NCBI GenBank assembly: GCA_902362965.1
Contig: CABIYQ010000001.1
Location: forward strand, 269,976 to 333,975
Direction: 5' to 3'
DNA from: Oscillospiraceae bacterium
GTDB taxonomy: Bacteria > Bacillota > Clostridia > Oscillospirales > Ruminococcaceae
DNA length: 64,000 nucleotides
The position numbers and the translations under genes are program-made. The notes under the pieces were generated by a model. The model saw only the letters and a program-made list of their open reading frames with translations, ran no database searches and was not told the origin of the DNA. This document shows, one piece after another, positions 27,935 through 36,765 of the stretch. Every line of letters starts with the position of its first letter. Positions within the stretch are counted from its first letter, which is position 1.

Positions 27935-29433
27935 CTTTCCTCATCATCCTCATTCTCATTTTCTGCTTCTTCATATTGCTTCTGTACAAGTTCCTTATTT
28001 TTCTCATGTTCTTCATTTGTCTCAGCAAAATATGTTTCTTTCGTATCAATATTGGCATAGAAGAAATAATAGTTAGTATCGGCAGGATATAAAACAGCTT
28101 CTATTGCATCAAGTCCCGGATTTCCTATAGCTCCTGAAGGCAATCCATTACACTGGTATGTATCGTAAGATTCAAATAAAGCTTCTGACGGAATTTCTAT
28201 GTTTGGTTTTATAATTTCATCTACATAATAAGTTGTAGGATCAGATTCAAGTTTAGGAAAATTATCTGGATCGGCAAGACGATTTTCAAAAACTGATGCA
28301 ACCATTTTCATCGAATCTTTTGAAGCTGCTTCTGCTTGAACTATTGAAGCCAAAGTAATCACTTCGTCCAGAGTCATTCCAAGCTTATCCATTTGATTAT
28401 AATATTCTTCCGTTATTTTATTCTCAAAATTTTGATATATTTTCATACATACTGATTCAGGATCAGAATCCACATAAAATTTATAAGTGTCAGGAAACAA
28501 ATATCCTTCCATTCTATAAAATTTTGATGCAGAAGATGACGGAAGTTTGCTTTCAAAATTAAAACCGTATCCACCGGCATTAAAATAATATAAGAATCTT
28601 TCAGCGTCACATACTCCTTCCTCTTCAAGTTTCTGTGCTGCTTCAAATATACTTATTCCTTCAACAAATGTAATATCAACGGTTTCTTTATATTCAGACA
28701 TATCTGTAGTAAGCTTTGTGAGTATTGTTTCGTATGCATCACTAGGACTCAGTTCATATTCGCCAGGAATAAAGTTAGTATCAGCTCCGCTCATCTTGGC
28801 TATGATTTCAAATGCTTTTGGAATTTTTATTATTTTTTCATCGGCTAAAGTTTGTGCAACAGATTTTGCATCAGCACCTTCTGTTATAGTAATCATTTTA
28901 AGTGAATCATCCTTGCCAATAGCAAGCATGTCTCTGCCTACTGCAATAATTAAAATTGAAAGGCATATAGCCACAGTAAAAATAAGTGTTGTAAGCATGA
29001 GAACCAATGGCAGACGTGCTGATTTTTTTTTCTTCTTAGTTTTTTTATTTTTTATTGATTTATTATCAAAATTTGTTTTCTTTTTTTCAGTTTCAGATGT
29101 AGAGTTTATTTGGTTTTGAGATGTATTGTTTGTATCATCAGCTAAACCTACAGGTCTTCTTATATTAACAGTATATTCTCTGTATTGGTTATTTTCTATT
29201 TCATTATTGGAATTTTGATATATGCTTCCTGTATGGTATGTGCTGTCTTTTTTGTATTCTTTTTGAACTGATACAGAATTAACATCGCTGGAACGGTTTA
29301 AAGCTGCCGGATTTACATTCTTTCTTGGAATATGCTGTTCATATCTTTTTCCGGAAACTGATGATTTACTCTGTTTTTGGTTAGTTTGATTAAGAATATC
29401 TTCAAGTATTTTATTTTTTTCATTTTTTTCCAT
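27931..29433 (-). CDS. mltG: Endolytic murein transglycosylase MltG
   Basis: A 500-residue protein. The first ~135 residues are a cytoplasmic, polar, low-complexity segment ending in a Lys-rich stretch. One membrane helix spans about 141-165, then the extracellular LysM-like and YceG catalytic parts follow. The catalytic Glu lies in ASIVQAEAASKDSMKMVASVFENRL, and the conserved YQCNGLPSGAIGNPGLDAI is present near the end. It cleaves nascent peptidoglycan strands near the membrane. The long N-terminal tail is typical of Firmicutes. Translationally coupled to both neighbours. Confidence 0.94.
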   Translation of the reverse strand: MEKNEKNKILEDILNQTNQKQSKSSVSGKRYEQHIPRKNVNPAALNRSSDVNSVSVQKEYKKDSTYHTGSIYQNSNNEIENNQYREYTVNIRRPVGLADDTNNTSQNQINSTSETEKKKTNFDNKSIKNKKTKKKKKSARLPLVLMLTTLIFTVAICLSILIIAVGRDMLAIGKDDSLKMITITEGADAKSVAQTLADEKIIKIPKAFEIIAKMSGADTNFIPGEYELSPSDAYETILTKLTTDMSEYKETVDITFVEGISIFEAAQKLEEEGVCDAERFLYYFNAGGYGFNFESKLPSSSASKFYRMEGYLFPDTYKFYVDSDPESVCMKIYQNFENKITEEYYNQMDKLGMTLDEVITLASIVQAEAASKDSMKMVASVFENRLADPDNFPKLESDPTTYYVDEIIKPNIEIPSEALFESYDTYQCNGLPSGAIGNPGLDAIEAVLYPADTNYYFFYANIDTKETYFAETNEEHEKNKELVQKQYEEAENENEDDEES

Positions 29434-29998
29434 TACATACCTCCAAGGAGTTTTCAGTAATTATATAATTGACCGGCATATCATATTGATTAATAATAAG
29501 TTTATCAGTCAAATTATTCTGATAACATAATCCTACTGTTATGAGTCTATTATTTTCACATAAAAATCTATCGTAATAACCGCCGCCATACCCCAAGCGA
29601 TAACCATTTAAATCAAAGGTTAACCCTGGAACAATACAAATAATGTTTTCTGATAAATCCACAATATCGTTTTCTGTACCATAAGGTTCCAAAATTCCGT
29701 TTTTGGATTTTCTTAATAATGTTGTTTTATCATAATAATAGAAATTCATATTATTATTCATACATTTAGGCAGGGCAATCTTTTTTTTATTATTTAAACT
29801 GTATTCAATTATTTGGTGCGTGTCAATTTCCATCTTTGTAGACATGTATGTAAGTACTGTATCTGCTTGCTGAAAATCCTGAAATTTCAGCAAATTATTA
29901 AATATTTGTTGGTCATATTGTTGCTTTAAAGAGTCCTGCATGCCTTTGCGCAGATCTTTATATTTTAAGCGTAATTGATTTTTAATTTCATCTATCAT
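29420..29998 (-). CDS. 5-formyltetrahydrofolate cyclo-ligase
   Basis: A 192-residue protein. It has the N-terminal basic helix (NQLRLKYKDLRKGM) and the diagnostic C-terminal motif GYRLGYGGGYYDRFL for ATP and folate binding. It converts 5-formyl-THF to 5,10-methenyl-THF, feeding the one-carbon pool used by the purine transformylases and ThyX. It overlaps mltG by 14 bases and the DJ-1 gene by four. Confidence 0.92.
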   Translation of the reverse strand: MIDEIKNQLRLKYKDLRKGMQDSLKQQYDQQIFNNLLKFQDFQQADTVLTYMSTKMEIDTHQIIEYSLNNKKKIALPKCMNNNMNFYYYDKTTLLRKSKNGILEPYGTENDIVDLSENIICIVPGLTFDLNGYRLGYGGGYYDRFLCENNRLITVGLCYQNNLTDKLIINQYDMPVNYIITENSLEVCNGKK

Positions 29999-30537
29999 AA
30001 GTACATAATAGCTTCTTTCAAAAGATTACTTTTTTCTTCGGAAATTAAATTTTTCACAATTTCAAAAGAAAATTCCAATGCTGTTCCGGCACCCTTAGAT
30101 GTAATAATTTTACCGTCAGTACAAACTTTTTTATTTGAAATTAATGCGCCGTTCAGCTGAGTTTCAAATCCCATATAGCATGTTGCTTCTTTATTTTGTA
30201 AAATATTTTTATGTCCCAGAATTGATGGAGCTGCACATATAGCCGCTATATATTTATCATTTTCAATACAAAAATCTATTGCATTCTGAACATGTCCGGA
30301 CGCTTCAAGATTCAAAGTGCCTGGCATGCCTCCGGGCAATATGATCATTTCAACATTATCGTCAAGATTTATATCGTTTTCTGAAATATCCGAAACAACA
30401 GATATACCGTGAGATCCTCTTATAACTTCTCCTCCGACACCAACCGTAATTATGTCAAGTTCACATCTTCTGAGCATATCAACCGGTATCAACGCCTCAG
30501 CTTCTTCAAATCCATTTGCAAGAAATAAATAAATCAT
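29995..30537 (-). CDS. DJ-1/PfpI-family protein
   Basis: A 180-residue single-domain protein. The nucleophile elbow is Cys101 (YIAAICAAPSILGHK), with Glu13 near the N-terminus and the motif MIILPGGMPGTLNL. DJ-1 homologues have been ascribed deglycase, glyoxalase and chaperone roles; the YajL/ThiJ-like length fits here. Part of an overlapping leftward gene chain. Substrate unknown. Confidence 0.88.
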   Translation of the reverse strand: MIYLFLANGFEEAEALIPVDMLRRCELDIITVGVGGEVIRGSHGISVVSDISENDINLDDNVEMIILPGGMPGTLNLEASGHVQNAIDFCIENDKYIAAICAAPSILGHKNILQNKEATCYMGFETQLNGALISNKKVCTDGKIITSKGAGTALEFSFEIVKNLISEEKSNLLKEAIMYL

Positions 30538-30552
30538 TATACTTTCCCCTTT

Positions 30553-31440
30553 TTATTTAATATAAATATTATATTTATCAATCATAAAGATAGGATTATA
30601 AGAACGCTTTGCCTGTCTTAATCCTTCAATTCCTAAATCCTCTTCCCTATTAACATATTTTAATCCTTTTGCAGCATATTTAACAAATTCATTATTTATA
30701 GCGGGATATAACCCGTTTATATCAGGATCAGCCTTTTCAATATGCACACATAACGTATTGCTGTTTAATTGTTCACCAATAGTAAACGCTTTAACTTGTC
30801 CGTCAATAGTTATTACTCCTCCGCTGAGTTCCATTTCATCAAAATAAGTAAAATACGTGTGTATAGCAAATTGCTCAACAACACTTGAACGATCATCATA
30901 ACCGTTTTTATTGTTATAGCTAACTGTACTGAACGCAATACAATCATCAAAATCATTTTTAGTCATGGGATGGAACTCCCAATTATAATTATTTATTTTT
31001 GACAGATGATTTCTTTTTTTATGAAATTTTTTTCCTTTAAGATAAATTAAATCTTCAGCAAGATATATATAATCACTGTTTGAATCAAATTTTTTAATTA
31101 TTATCTGATTGTTAAATATATTTTTTATTATACTCAGTCCGTAATCTGTCACACCTGTTATTACCATTTTTTTATTTTTATATTCAGAATACTTTAAAAG
31201 TTTATCAAATAAATCTTGGTAATCGCCATTTCCGGCAGGAAAAGTAAAATATACATAATTTTTATCTTCCGATTTTACAATATAAAAATCATTTAAACGT
31301 GAAATTGTAGAATCATTCATTCTGCGCCATGCCATATTATTGGCAAAACTGTATTCACATCCCATAAAATCAGATTTTTTTAATAATTTATTAATCCAGT
31401 CTCTATCATCTATATTTATTTCACGAAACTCAAGCATCAA
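30553..31440 (-). CDS. DUF2156-family (GNAT-fold) protein
   Basis: A 295-residue protein that fits DUF2156, the soluble double-GNAT region related to the C-terminal aminoacyl-transferase domain of MprF. Seen: EFREINIDDRDWINKLLKKSD at the start, GVTDYGLSIIKN in the middle, and a C-terminal LKYVNREEDLGIEGLRQAKRSYNP, a conserved block of this family. There is no membrane region, so a phospholipid lysyltransferase role is unlikely. It overlaps the kinase gene by four bases. Confidence 0.8.
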   Translation of the reverse strand: MMLEFREINIDDRDWINKLLKKSDFMGCEYSFANNMAWRRMNDSTISRLNDFYIVKSEDKNYVYFTFPAGNGDYQDLFDKLLKYSEYKNKKMVITGVTDYGLSIIKNIFNNQIIIKKFDSNSDYIYLAEDLIYLKGKKFHKKRNHLSKINNYNWEFHPMTKNDFDDCIAFSTVSYNNKNGYDDRSSVVEQFAIHTYFTYFDEMELSGGVITIDGQVKAFTIGEQLNSNTLCVHIEKADPDINGLYPAINNEFVKYAAKGLKYVNREEDLGIEGLRQAKRSYNPIFMIDKYNIYIK

Positions 31441-32105
31441 ATTACCTCAATTATTTCTTTTAATACTTTATCAGATATTTCCTCTACAGATAAAGGATTT
31501 CCATTTTTTGAACAATTTATTACGTTCCATGATAATTTTTTAGCTGCATACAAAGCTGCTTTTCTGCAATTTAAAAGATAACTCATATGCGATTCATGAA
31601 TATCTTTTTTTGATTCGTCACCGTTATATCTCAATGACAAAAGTCTCTGCGATACTTCGATAGGCATGTCCAGAAAAACAATTTTATCTGCTTTGGGAAG
31701 ACTCAACTTCTCATATTCATAGTCATAAAGCCAATTTAAATAATCATTCCATTCAGTTTGTTCAAGCTTTGACATTTGATGCAAAGCGTTGGAACTCACA
31801 TACCTTGCAGCAAGTATTACACAGCCATTATTATAATCATCTTTCCAATACTTAATATAGCTTGCATATCTGTCAACAGCATAAAAACTAGAAGCGGCAT
31901 AGGCGTTCACATCATTGGGATCAGAAGAAAATTCTCCATTTAGATACATTTTAACTAATGCTGAAGACTCACTATTATAGTCGGGAAAACTTATAGTTTT
32001 TACATTGTATCCCTGTTTTTCTAAATAATCCTGAGCGATTTTAAGCTGAGTAGTTTTTCCGCTTCCATCCAAACCGTCAATAACAATTAATTTACTTTTC
32101 TTCAT
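31437..32105 (-). CDS. Thymidylate kinase-like deoxynucleoside monophosphate kinase
   Basis: A 222-residue P-loop kinase: Walker A GLDGSGKTTQ at residues 9-18, FPDYNSESSALV for dTMP recognition, DRYASYIKYW (DRx motif), and a LID-like region near LSLRYNGDESKKDIHE. It phosphorylates dTMP to dTDP. Overlap of 14 bases with thyX places dTMP synthesis and its phosphorylation in one operon. It is somewhat divergent from standard Tmk, so symbol withheld. Confidence 0.85.
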   Translation of the reverse strand: MKKSKLIVIDGLDGSGKTTQLKIAQDYLEKQGYNVKTISFPDYNSESSALVKMYLNGEFSSDPNDVNAYAASSFYAVDRYASYIKYWKDDYNNGCVILAARYVSSNALHQMSKLEQTEWNDYLNWLYDYEYEKLSLPKADKIVFLDMPIEVSQRLLSLRYNGDESKKDIHESHMSYLLNCRKAALYAAKKLSWNVINCSKNGNPLSVEEISDKVLKEIIEVI

Positions 32106-32877
32106 CTTTTAAGCTTTCTTTAATTTTACTAAATGTTTTTTTCACTTCACTCATTTTACCGCATGACATTTTCCCCTCAGAGCATGAACCATTGCAGCAT
32201 GCCGGACCGGCAGCAGAAAAAATTGACGGAGCAGTCTTATAACATAGTTTTAGCATCTCAATGGCAACTGCTCTGATTTCCCATTGTGCCCGATTACAGC
32301 ATCTGAGTCGGAAAAAATTCAGCAAGCTTCTGGCATTCATTGTTACAACCATTTTAGTTTCACATGCGTTCGGCAAAACAAAACGCGCATCTTCAATTGC
32401 TTTTTTTTCAGCTTTGGAACGGGCTTGTTTTTCACTAACGCCGCTATTGATAAATTCATTATAATACTTTTCAGAAAGCATATCAGCAATTTTATTATAC
32501 TGCTCAAATGAATCTAAAATTGATTTTTCATAAATATTATTTATTTCTCTATTCTCACTAATAGCAGGAGGCGTAATATAAATAAAATTATCTTTTTTAA
32601 CGTATCTTTGACTTTGTACAGAAAAAGAAGCTATCCGGTGTCTTGTAATTTGAGCCAACAAAGAACGTGAAACTCCCTCAATACCAAATGTAAATGAAAT
32701 ATGCTCAATAGGACTTTGATGACCCAAATCAGAAAGCATTTTAACAAAATTTATGGTTTTTTCTTCATCTAATCCATCCATAATATTTTCACAGCTACTG
32801 TCTGAGTAGCATAGTTTTGCTGCGGCAGCAATAAGTTTTTCAGGTTCAGGCGTATGCTGAATTAAAGTTACTTTCAA
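32092..32877 (-). CDS. thyX: FAD-dependent thymidylate synthase
   Basis: A 261-residue protein with the ThyX signature RHRIASFSVQSQRY (RHRxxS with Ser/Arg following) and the upstream CPIEH-like SPIEHISFTFGIEG. It methylates dUMP using methylene-THF, FAD and NADPH. The C-terminal extension is Cys-rich (ACCNGSCSEGKMSCGKM), which is beyond the normal family core and could bind metal or be a disordered tail. First gene of the leftward thyX-tmk-DUF2156-DJ-1-mltG chain. CGGAGGTACTT precedes the ATG. Confidence 0.95.
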   Translation of the reverse strand: MKVTLIQHTPEPEKLIAAAAKLCYSDSSCENIMDGLDEEKTINFVKMLSDLGHQSPIEHISFTFGIEGVSRSLLAQITRHRIASFSVQSQRYVKKDNFIYITPPAISENREINNIYEKSILDSFEQYNKIADMLSEKYYNEFINSGVSEKQARSKAEKKAIEDARFVLPNACETKMVVTMNARSLLNFFRLRCCNRAQWEIRAVAIEMLKLCYKTAPSIFSAAGPACCNGSCSEGKMSCGKMSEVKKTFSKIKESLKDEEK

Positions 32878-33049
32878 AATAAGTACCTCCGATAATAACG
32901 TAGATTTATTATATCATTTTTACGGATTTTCGTCAAGAAATAAAAATATATGTATTCAAATGATAAAATGTTTCAGACATAAAACCGTATCTCAAACTGA
33001 TTCTCATAGATTTTGCACTAAAAGACCGAATTAAAACTTATTAATAAAA

Positions 33050-33091
33050 CCCGAAAGTCACATTAATTGTAAAATTATAGTTTCTTTCGGG
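33050..33091 (-). terminator. Possible terminator downstream of apgM
   Basis: CCCGAAAG (33050-33057) and CTTTCGGG (33084-33091) form an 8-bp stem with a long 26-base loop, followed on the reverse strand by TTTTATT. Placement just after the apgM stop fits; the long loop lowers confidence. The rest of 32,878-33,049 shows nothing I can name. Confidence 0.4.
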
Positions 33092-33103
33092 GATCAATAA
33101 TAT

Positions 33104-34315
33104 TTATTTATCTATAAATTCTTCCATAAGCGTATAGCCTTTGTCAATAAAATATCCGGTAGATTTTGCAGTTCTCTCATTAAAATGTTCCACACCGTCA
33201 CATACCTTTTCACTGTCATAAATAAAAAACGGTACAGGATCATTTGTATGTGTTTTAAGTGATAGCGGTGTAGCATGATCAGGCGTTACAAGAACTTTAA
33301 ACCTCTCCCCTGTTTTTGAAAGATAATCAGTAACTGGCCCTAATATATACTTATCTATAAGTCCGATAGATTTAGATTTATTTTCTATTTCATGTCTGTG
33401 ACCGCATTCATCAGGGGCTTCTACATGAATATATACGAAGTCCTGTCCATTTTCAAATTCATTAATTGCAGCCTTTGCTTTTCCATCAAAATTGGTATCA
33501 ATATATCCTGTAGCCCCATCAACGTCAACAACATTCATTCCGGAAAATTTACCTATTCCTTTTAATAAATCAACAGCAGAAATCATTGATGCTTTAACAT
33601 TAAATTTTTCTTTAAAATTAACAAGATTTGCTTTCACACCTTCTCCCCACAGCCAAATACTATTTGCCGGACGCAGTCCCTTTTCAATTCGGGAAAGATT
33701 TACCGGATGGTTTTTGAGCAATTCATATGATTTTTTCATTAAATCATAAAGTTTATGAGCATTTGGATGTAAAGGTATATAATTTTTAATAGGCTTTCCG
33801 GTAATATCATGAGGCGGAGTTAAAGTTCCGACATTTAGAGTGCCATTATTCCAAATTAAACAATGGCGATAGCTTACTCCGCTGTAAAATCTAAATTCAT
33901 CATTGTTAAGTTTATCAGCCAAAAATTTTATTAAAATTTTAGCTTCATCAGTAGAAATATCATCTGCACAGTAATCTAATATTGTTTTATCTTCATACTT
34001 TTCTTCATCTGATAATGTAACTAAATTACACCTTAAAGAAACATCCGTATCCAGCATATCAATACCGATACTTCCGGCTTCAAGAGGAGAACGTCCGGTA
34101 TAGCATTTATTTGGGTCATATCCAAGAACTGACAAATTAGCCACATCACTACCGGGTTTAAGACCATCATCAACTGTTTTTATGAGACCAACAATTGAGT
34201 TTTTTGCAAGTCTATTCATATTTGGAATTTTCGCAGCTTCAAGAGGCGTTTTATTTCCCAGTTCTTCAACAGGATAATCTGCCATACCATCACAAAGAAC
34301 AACTAAATATTTCAT
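33104..34315 (-). CDS. apgM: Cofactor-independent phosphoglycerate mutase, archaeal type
   Basis: About 403 residues from ATG 34315 (MKYLVVLCDGMADYPVEELG), with AAGG nine bases upstream; an in-frame TTG at 34324 is less likely. Alkaline-phosphatase-fold metal ligands occur in LCDGMAD and near the C-terminus in VTPDHATP, and the nucleophile region is PGSDVANLSVLGYDP. It interconverts 3- and 2-phosphoglycerate in glycolysis and gluconeogenesis. The ApgM branch is common in archaea and some anaerobic bacteria. It is the last chromosomal gene before the tRNA and the ICE. Confidence 0.93.
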   Translation of the reverse strand: MKYLVVLCDGMADYPVEELGNKTPLEAAKIPNMNRLAKNSIVGLIKTVDDGLKPGSDVANLSVLGYDPNKCYTGRSPLEAGSIGIDMLDTDVSLRCNLVTLSDEEKYEDKTILDYCADDISTDEAKILIKFLADKLNNDEFRFYSGVSYRHCLIWNNGTLNVGTLTPPHDITGKPIKNYIPLHPNAHKLYDLMKKSYELLKNHPVNLSRIEKGLRPANSIWLWGEGVKANLVNFKEKFNVKASMISAVDLLKGIGKFSGMNVVDVDGATGYIDTNFDGKAKAAINEFENGQDFVYIHVEAPDECGHRHEIENKSKSIGLIDKYILGPVTDYLSKTGERFKVLVTPDHATPLSLKTHTNDPVPFFIYDSEKVCDGVEHFNERTAKSTGYFIDKGYTLMEEFIDK

Positions 34316-34416
34316 AACAATCAACCTTACCTTATTTTTATTTATTATATTGTAGCATATTCTAGTTTTTTTTTCAATATAATTCTATAAATCCATTTAA
34401 TTTAATTTTTTAATTG

Positions 34417-34445
34417 TTGACATTTCTATTTTTATATGATATAAT
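34417..34445 (+). promoter_or_regulatory. Strong sigma-A promoter of tRNA-Leu
   Basis: TTGACA at 34417-34422, a 17-base spacer and TATAAT at 34440-34445: a consensus promoter 15 bases upstream of the tRNA. Confidence 0.85.
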
Positions 34446-34459
34446 AAATTTGTTGATTT

Positions 34460-34546
34460 GCCGGTGTGTCGGAATTGGCAGACGAGACAGACTCAAAATC
34501 TGTTATCCGCAAGGGTGTGTGGGTTCGAGTCCCACCACCGGCACCA
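34460..34546 (+). tRNA. tRNA-Leu (anticodon CAA), ICE attachment gene
   Basis: An 87-base class II tRNA with encoded CCA. Acceptor stem GCCGGTG pairs with CACCGGC. The anticodon stem ACAGA/TCTGT encloses the loop CTCAAAA, giving anticodon CAA. There is a variable arm and the T-loop GGTTCGAGTCC. GC-rich foreign DNA with a leftward integrase starts directly after its 3' end, so the tRNA 3' end is the probable att core. Confidence 0.96.
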
Positions 34547-34692
34547 GACCTTAACAGCTCGTAAACCCTTGATATATCGGGGTTTGCGGGCTTTTCTTTA
34601 TGCCCTGCACTCTTATGTAGCGTCCCTCGCACATCAGCAAATTTGCCGTTTTAGGGCTCATTTTAGGAGGGACATTGGAGGGACATAGAGCA
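34547..34692. other. ICE left terminus between tRNA and integrase, with direct repeats
   Basis: It holds a hairpin-like stretch right after the tRNA (GTAAACCC with GGGGTTTGC) followed by CTTTTC, a likely tRNA terminator. Two adjacent 10-base direct repeats GGAGGGACAT lie at 34666-34675 and 34677-34686 and look like integrase arm-binding sites. The integrase stop lies a few bases beyond. The exact att core cannot be fixed without the other end. Confidence 0.55.
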
Positions 34693-35886
34693 TTAAGCGG
34701 AGGGATATACGCCTAAAATTGCGTTGGCAGACGCAACCTTTGAAGTGAAATTCAGGTGGGTATAGATGTTTGAGGTCGTCGAAATATCGCTGTGACCTAA
34801 CCACTCCTGAATTTCTTTCAGGCTGACACCGTTTGCATATAAAAGGCTTGCGCAGCTATGCCGCAAATCGTGGAAACGAATCTTCCGCATACCGTTCTTT
34901 TGCAGAATCAGCGGAAAATGCTGTGTGATATAGCCGGGCTTTACAAGCTCACCGATTTCGTTTACATAGATATAATCGGTGTATTTCCTGCAATAAGATT
35001 TCCCGCACAGCTTGCGGTTTAGTTCCTGCTCCGCTTTCAGACGGTGCAATAATTCCTCGAACGGCGGTACAAGCGGTAGGCTGCGGTAGCTGGCCTTTGT
35101 CTTTGTCCGATCCTTTTGAATAATCTTGCTCTTGCCGTCTATGGTCGCCTGTGTAACCGTGTGACGAATGGTGATTGTTTTCCTCTTGAAATCAATCGCG
35201 TCCCACTTTAAGCCGACCGCTTCACTTCGGCGCAGTCCGTAAAATGCACCGAGGATAACGCCAAGTTCTATGGGGTCGCCTTTGACGATTTCAAAAAGAT
35301 GGTTTAGCTCATCTTCCTCGTAAACGCTGCCGACAAATTTTTCTTTTTTCGGCCGTTCAATACGATCCGCTGGGTTCGTATCAATCAAACCAAGTTTGAA
35401 AGCGTGCTGTAAGGCTTTGCGGATATTGGCGTGGCGGTGTATGACCGTGTTTGCGGAAACGCCCCGCACCGTTAATTCGTAGGTGTAGTAGTCTTGTATA
35501 TGCTTTGGTGTGACCTTGCACAGAGCCAGTCCGGGGTGGTGTTCTTCAAAGTACGGAATGATTTTGCTTTTTATCGCCATAGAATACGCTCCGTAAGTTG
35601 TTTCCTCCACATTCTTTTTTGTCATTTCCAGCCAGTCGAGCAGAAAAGCCGTAAAAAGAATTGTGCCTGCGGGGGCTTTGCCTGTGCTGCGTTCGATTGC
35701 TCTTGCCTCTAATTCAGCTTCTTTTGCGGCACGAGCTTCGGAAAGCATTTTTTCGGCACGCTTTTTGTTTCCCTTTACTGTTAGACCCGTGGACTTCGAC
35801 GGCGTGTGCCGTTTGCCGTATTCGTCCACATAGTTCAGTACCATATGATAGTACCCGTTCTTTTCTCGCAGATGTCCTGCTACCAT
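34693..35886 (-). CDS. int: ICE integrase (tyrosine recombinase)
   Basis: A 397-residue protein: an N-terminal arm-binding domain (GHLREKNGYYHMVLNYVDEYGKR), a core-binding domain (~75-180), and a catalytic domain with Arg219 (GAFYGLRRSEAVGL), Lys near 263, His339 and Arg342 (HDLRHSCASLL), His365 (LGHSDISTT) and nucleophile Tyr375. It catalyses integration and excision at the adjacent tRNA-Leu. The orientation, with its 3' end facing the att site, and the neighbouring xis are standard for this ICE group. GGAGGTTTTATT precedes the start. Confidence 0.96.
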   Translation of the reverse strand: MVAGHLREKNGYYHMVLNYVDEYGKRHTPSKSTGLTVKGNKKRAEKMLSEARAAKEAELEARAIERSTGKAPAGTILFTAFLLDWLEMTKKNVEETTYGAYSMAIKSKIIPYFEEHHPGLALCKVTPKHIQDYYTYELTVRGVSANTVIHRHANIRKALQHAFKLGLIDTNPADRIERPKKEKFVGSVYEEDELNHLFEIVKGDPIELGVILGAFYGLRRSEAVGLKWDAIDFKRKTITIRHTVTQATIDGKSKIIQKDRTKTKASYRSLPLVPPFEELLHRLKAEQELNRKLCGKSYCRKYTDYIYVNEIGELVKPGYITQHFPLILQKNGMRKIRFHDLRHSCASLLYANGVSLKEIQEWLGHSDISTTSNIYTHLNFTSKVASANAILGVYPSA

Positions 35887-35985
35887 AATAAAACCTCCTT
35901 TAAGTGGTACAGCGTAGATTCATCTGCCATTGACATTTATATTGTAGCAGAAAGAACCCCATAGGCCAAATGTACAAACGAGGTT

Positions 35986-36204
35986 TTACGCAGTAGATTT
36001 ATCTATCAATTCCAAGTATTCCAGAATATTGAGCTTCGGGATTCGATAACGGCGGCCGACGATAAAACTTTTGATTTTGCCGGACTTCAAAAGCCGATAA
36101 GCGGTTTTGTCACAGATACCGCCGAGCATTTCACACATTTGCTCAACATTGACTACATCGGGATAATCCGTAAATAACATTTTATAGGCTGTCTGTGATT
36201 CCAT
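35986..36204 (-). CDS. xis: Excisionase-like helix-turn-helix protein
   Basis: A 72-residue protein with an excisionase-type winged HTH: VNVEQMCEMLGGICDKTAYRLLKSGKIKSFIVGRRYRIP. A later ATG at 36180 (MLFTDYP) is a possible alternative start; AGGCTGCCTATGG precedes the longer one. It probably biases the integrase toward excision. It lies 11 bases downstream of the MazF-like gene and ~100 upstream of int. Confidence 0.88.
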   Translation of the reverse strand: MESQTAYKMLFTDYPDVVNVEQMCEMLGGICDKTAYRLLKSGKIKSFIVGRRYRIPKLNILEYLELIDKSTA

Positions 36205-36215
36205 AGGCAGCCTCC

Positions 36216-36740
36216 TTAACGGTTCTTCGGGATAATCTCGTAGTCATATCCTTTTCGCTGATTACAATAGGTGCAAGTGTCTTTCTCGGTCTGCTGGGGG
36301 TCAATCCTGCGTAAAGAATAAGCGCCCGTACCGTAGAAATTGTCGGCACAAGCGCTGCAAAGGCAAAGGATTAACTTTTTCGGCACTCTCTCAATCAGAC
36401 CGATACTGACTGCCAGAGCGTGATTGATACCTTGTATATGCTTTTCGGACAAGTGACCGATAAAATCACCCAAGCGGCGTTTATCCACGGTTCGCAGTTG
36501 TTCCAAAAGAACGATAGAGGGCAATTCCAAGCCGTTTTCGGCGTCGATGTAGTAGTGGGTAGGTAGTTTCGGCTTTGCGTCCTTTTTGCTTGTGATAGAA
36601 GCGATAATCACCGTAGGGCTGTGCTTGTTGCCGACATTGTTCTGAATGATAACGACGGGACGGTAGCCCTCTTGTTCCGAGCCAATCCCGTGTCCTAAAT
36701 CGGCGTAATACATATCGCCTCGTAAATATGTGTGATTCAT
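36216..36740 (-). CDS. MazF/PemK-like protein with Cys-rich C-terminal tail
   Basis: A 174-residue protein. The first ~115 residues match the MazF/PemK fold: LRGDMYYADLGHGIGSEQEGYRPVVIIQN, then HSPTVIIASITSKK and LPSIVLLEQLRTVDKRRLGD, including the conserved Arg/Thr region of endoribonuclease toxins. The remaining ~55 residues carry two CxxC pairs (CLCSAC, CTYC), likely a zinc ribbon not found in ordinary MazF. No antitoxin gene is adjacent, and it sits between the sigma factor and xis. It may therefore be an ICE regulator or RNase rather than a classical toxin. AAGGAGGTCATAAC precedes the ATG. Confidence 0.82.
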   Translation of the reverse strand: MNHTYLRGDMYYADLGHGIGSEQEGYRPVVIIQNNVGNKHSPTVIIASITSKKDAKPKLPTHYYIDAENGLELPSIVLLEQLRTVDKRRLGDFIGHLSEKHIQGINHALAVSIGLIERVPKKLILCLCSACADNFYGTGAYSLRRIDPQQTEKDTCTYCNQRKGYDYEIIPKNR

Positions 36741-36765
36741 AATGTTATGACCTCCTTTGAAAATT

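Noticed and set aside
32878..33049. Small RNA or riboswitch in the thyX-apgM intergenic region
   Set aside because: AT-rich sequence with no stable structure or conserved motif visible; only the possible apgM terminator at its edge is supportable.
34458..34688. A rightward frame beginning at the tRNA
   Set aside because: It lies on the tRNA-Leu gene and the att region; a leftward frame over the same DNA is likewise an artefact.
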